A DNA stretch of 64,000 nt. It comes from Chitinophaga qingshengii. Lineage in GTDB: Bacteria; Bacteroidota; Bacteroidia; Chitinophagales; Chitinophagaceae. The notes beneath the pieces are model-generated. The model was not told where the DNA came from. It made no database searches and saw only the letters and a list, made by a program, of their open reading frames with translations. This document shows, piece by piece, positions 62,199-64,000 of the stretch (its first letter is position 1; every line of letters begins with the position of its first letter). Location: assembly GCF_014529935.1 (NCBI RefSeq), contig NZ_JACVFC010000001.1:3162001-3226000 (forward strand), written 5' to 3'. Made by a program: the position numbers and the translations under genes.

Positions 62199-62867
62199 AT
62201 GCTGGAACAGGAAAAAGCGCAATTTCTGCAACAATCCCAAAAACGGTCACGATACTTCAGTATCTTCCTTGTTGTACTTCCTATTGCCGGCGTAGCTTTC
62301 TTTCTTTTCAACACATTTCCTGCAGCGCCCCGCTCATCAGACGCGGGAGGTTATGCGACCTTCACCTACGAATCCCAGTTGCGGGATTGTATCATCTACG
62401 CGGCAGTCATGTTTTTCCTGGTGTCTTTGATCAGCGTAGCCAGCTGGGCATGGAAACGGGCTTTCTTTAACCGTTTTCACGAAGTGATTATGGGCATGTC
62501 GGTGGCCGATTTTAATACCATGCGCCACCTGAATGATAGCCTGCCGGCCTATAACATGAACCGGCTCATGCCCCCTTACCTGGTCAACAATCAGGTACTA
62601 TATGTTTTTAAAGCCTTCCGTACCCTTACCATCCATTTTTCAGAGATCACGGAGATGGGCGTTTGTTTAAACTATGTCAGAGGAGGTACTAACGACCAGG
62701 TATATATCAAAACACACGACGACCGCTTCTATTTCCATATTGCTGGCGGGAGACAGTATACCGAAAACCTGGAAAGGCTGGTACAGCAGATACAACCGCC
62801 CGTTCCGGTGATCCGTTACCAGGGTTCCATTGGTGTGTTGAGGGGAGCGCTCCGGCGGAATAATTAA
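62199..62867 (+). CDS. Hypothetical membrane protein
   Basis: 222 residues with two hydrophobic helices near the N-terminus (about 21-38, FSIFLVVLPIAGVAFFLF, and about 66-86, IIYAAVMFFLVSLISVASWAW). The remainder is soluble and strand-like: VLYVFKAFRTLTIHFSEITEMGV and TNDQVYIKTHDDRFYFHIAG. It resembles small membrane proteins with a PH-like cytosolic domain, but this is only an impression. It lies 15 bp before the AraC regulator gene, on the same strand, and may be co-transcribed with it. Confidence 0.65.
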   Translation: MLEQEKAQFLQQSQKRSRYFSIFLVVLPIAGVAFFLFNTFPAAPRSSDAGGYATFTYESQLRDCIIYAAVMFFLVSLISVASWAWKRAFFNRFHEVIMGMSVADFNTMRHLNDSLPAYNMNRLMPPYLVNNQVLYVFKAFRTLTIHFSEITEMGVCLNYVRGGTNDQVYIKTHDDRFYFHIAGGRQYTENLERLVQQIQPPVPVIRYQGSIGVLRGALRRNN

Positions 62868-62882
62868 GTATCTTTAGGCGCT

Positions 62883-63650
62883 ATGGAAATTTTTCTGCCG
62901 TCACCGCCACTTCAACCTTTTATCCAGGCTTATAAAGTCATAGAAAGCCAGGATGAAAAAGTAAACCGTGTGGTACCGGATACAGCACCCGCTATGGCTT
63001 TCCGGTTTAAAGGGCAGATCTGTTACCTGGAAAATGAATCCACCCTGCTCTTACCGGCATCCGTCATCACCGGTATCCGGAATACGGTACGGCTCATTCA
63101 CTACCAACCGCATACTTCCACTATGATAGTGCAGCTGAAAGCAGCCGGAGCCGCCGCTTTTTTCAAACCCCCGCTGCATGAGCTGTTTGGGCAAAACGTT
63201 TCGCTGGACCATTTTTTTCACCGCCAATCAATAGCGGATATTGAGGAGCAGCTGTCAGCCGCTGCCAGTCATACGCAACGGGTGGCTTTGCTGGACAAAT
63301 TCCTATTATCCCATCTGCAAACACCCCGGCAGGATACCCTGGTACTGAATGCCTTGCAACAATTACATACCACCAACGGCGATATCAGCATAAAAGCGCT
63401 GGCAGCCGCCCATTATCTCAGCCAGGATGCCTTCGAAAAACGTTTCCGTAAAATTATAGGCACTACGCCCAAACAAATGGCATCCATTATACGGATGCGC
63501 ACCCTCCTTCAACAACCGGTCACACAGCGGCACTTCACCCACCTCGCCCTGGAAGCCGGTTATTTCGACCAGGCGCACTTCAACCGCAGCTTCAAACAAT
63601 TTACCGGTCTTACACCCACCGCTTTCTATCAGGCGCCGCTGTTCTGGTAA
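62883..63650 (+). CDS. AraC family transcriptional regulator
   Basis: 255 residues. The C-terminal AraC-type domain with two helix-turn-helix motifs occupies about 155-250: DISIKALAAAHYLSQDAFEKRFRKIIGTTPKQM forms the first and FTHLALEAGYFDQAHFNRSFKQFTGLTPTAF the second. The N-terminal part (about 1-150) is a ligand-binding or dimerisation domain with the DUF6597-like pattern seen in Bacteroidota (PPLQPFIQAYKVIESQ, VPDTAPAMAFRFKG). Its likely targets include the divergently or downstream located SnoaL-like gene, but no direct evidence is visible. Confidence 0.9.
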   Translation: MEIFLPSPPLQPFIQAYKVIESQDEKVNRVVPDTAPAMAFRFKGQICYLENESTLLLPASVITGIRNTVRLIHYQPHTSTMIVQLKAAGAAAFFKPPLHELFGQNVSLDHFFHRQSIADIEEQLSAAASHTQRVALLDKFLLSHLQTPRQDTLVLNALQQLHTTNGDISIKALAAAHYLSQDAFEKRFRKIIGTTPKQMASIIRMRTLLQQPVTQRHFTHLALEAGYFDQAHFNRSFKQFTGLTPTAFYQAPLFW

Positions 63651-63719
63651 AAATCAATGATTTTTTACAAGGATGAGGAGGACGTATGCTTCAATTTTGT
63701 GGTACTAAAAAGTACTACG

Positions 63720-64000
63720 ATGATAACACGCTTGTCGTTATGTGCCCTGCTGCTGACAGGGACCACTGCCAACACATCACTTAAAAAACCAAATATCACC
63801 ATGGATAGCGCACAACAGCACAAGGCCATTATCATTCAATTCTACGAACAGTTAAATCACCGGCAGCTGGAACAGGCAGCCCTGCCGGCTGCGGAAGACT
63901 ATACCAACAACCAGGGCGGGCGTGGCCCGGCCGGTTTTATGGCACAAGTACCCCAGGTACTGCAAGCTTTCCCTGATGCCCAATGGACGTTACTCAGCGT
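63720..64000 (+). CDS. SnoaL-like/NTF2-fold protein, cut by the window end
   Basis: 93 codons are visible from the ATG at 63720 and the frame is still open at the window edge. The first part (ITRLSLCALLLTGTTANTS) looks like a signal peptide. It continues with IIIQFYEQLNHRQLEQAALP, YTNNQGGRGPAGFMAQVPQ and FPDAQWTLLS, the pattern of SnoaL-like ester cyclase/NTF2-fold proteins (LYEALN..., GPEGF..., AFPDLRWT). Function unknown. Just upstream, GTACT and AGTAC (63702-63715) form a short palindrome that could be an operator. The gene follows the AraC gene. Confidence 0.7.
   Translation, partial: MITRLSLCALLLTGTTANTSLKKPNITMDSAQQHKAIIIQFYEQLNHRQLEQAALPAAEDYTNNQGGRGPAGFMAQVPQVLQAFPDAQWTLLS

Noticed and set aside
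1..64000. CRISPR array, insertion sequence, prophage or rRNA
   Set aside because: No regularly spaced repeats, transposase, phage gene or rRNA sequence was found.

Overview
The window is chromosomal DNA from a gliding member of the Bacteroidota, most likely Chitinophagaceae and close to Chitinophaga. The evidence is gliding genes of the gldB, gldF and gldG type, TonB-dependent receptors with carboxypeptidase-regulatory N-domains, a MurF-alanine racemase fusion, DUF5777/YceI and PorT-like outer-membrane proteins, and promoters of the Bacteroidota form (TTTG about 19-23 nt before TAnnTTTG). No rRNA, CRISPR array, phage or transposase gene was seen. One tRNA gene, tRNA-Ser(GGA), is present. The genus is inferred from gene content, not from a search.

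Layout. 0-5.5 kb: 3' part of an OPT oligopeptide transporter, a small lipoprotein, and a DUF1800/DUF1501 pair. 5.5-12.6 kb: a molybdenum cofactor locus (moeA, moaC, mobA, moaE, moaD, an unknown gene, moaA, a moeB-rhodanese gene) in mixed orientations, with a TauE-type exporter and a GNAT enzyme. 12.7-20.3 kb: serS, nadE, gldB, apaG and an envelope/redox group (CX4CH lipoprotein, YceI, DUF5777 barrel, small HExxH protein). 20.3-38 kb: murF, two TonB-dependent receptors, methylmalonyl-CoA epimerase, cysteine desulfurase, gldF-gldG, terC, murF-alr fusion and lspA. 38-52.5 kb: D-2-hydroxyacid dehydrogenase, fumC, enoyl-CoA hydratase, an S41 protease, two barrel proteins, a free B12-binding domain, glnS and gltX (convergent), a polysaccharide deacetylase, tatD, ansA, aquaporin and tRNA-Ser. 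53-58.3 kb: an AT-richer four-gene cluster. 58.5-64 kb: mostly small unknown secreted or membrane proteins, a TMEM175-type channel, an AraC regulator and the start of a SnoaL-like gene.

How genes work together. The 5.5-12.1 kb genes cover most steps of Moco synthesis from GTP (MoaA, MoaC, MoaD/E, MoeB, MoeA, MobA). GldB, GldF and GldG belong to the gliding apparatus. MurF, the MurF-Alr fusion and LspA serve the envelope. The most intriguing segment is 53.4-58.3 kb: a glucose/sorbitol-dehydrogenase-type small subunit, a GMC flavoprotein with a cysteine-rich Fe-S-type motif, a VioB-like ferritin-fold protein and a protein with a nitrobindin-like motif. None has an export signal, and they end in a shared strong terminator. 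I infer a cytoplasmic redox or biosynthetic system that I cannot match to a described pathway.

A second theme is repeats. A roughly 128-bp element occurs twice in inverted orientation around mobA-moaE. Two composite palindromes (2692-2830 and 25079-25245) have 35-38 bp perfect outer arms around an ordinary terminator hairpin. Their arms are built from short reiterated words, as is an inverted repeat in the gldB promoter region.
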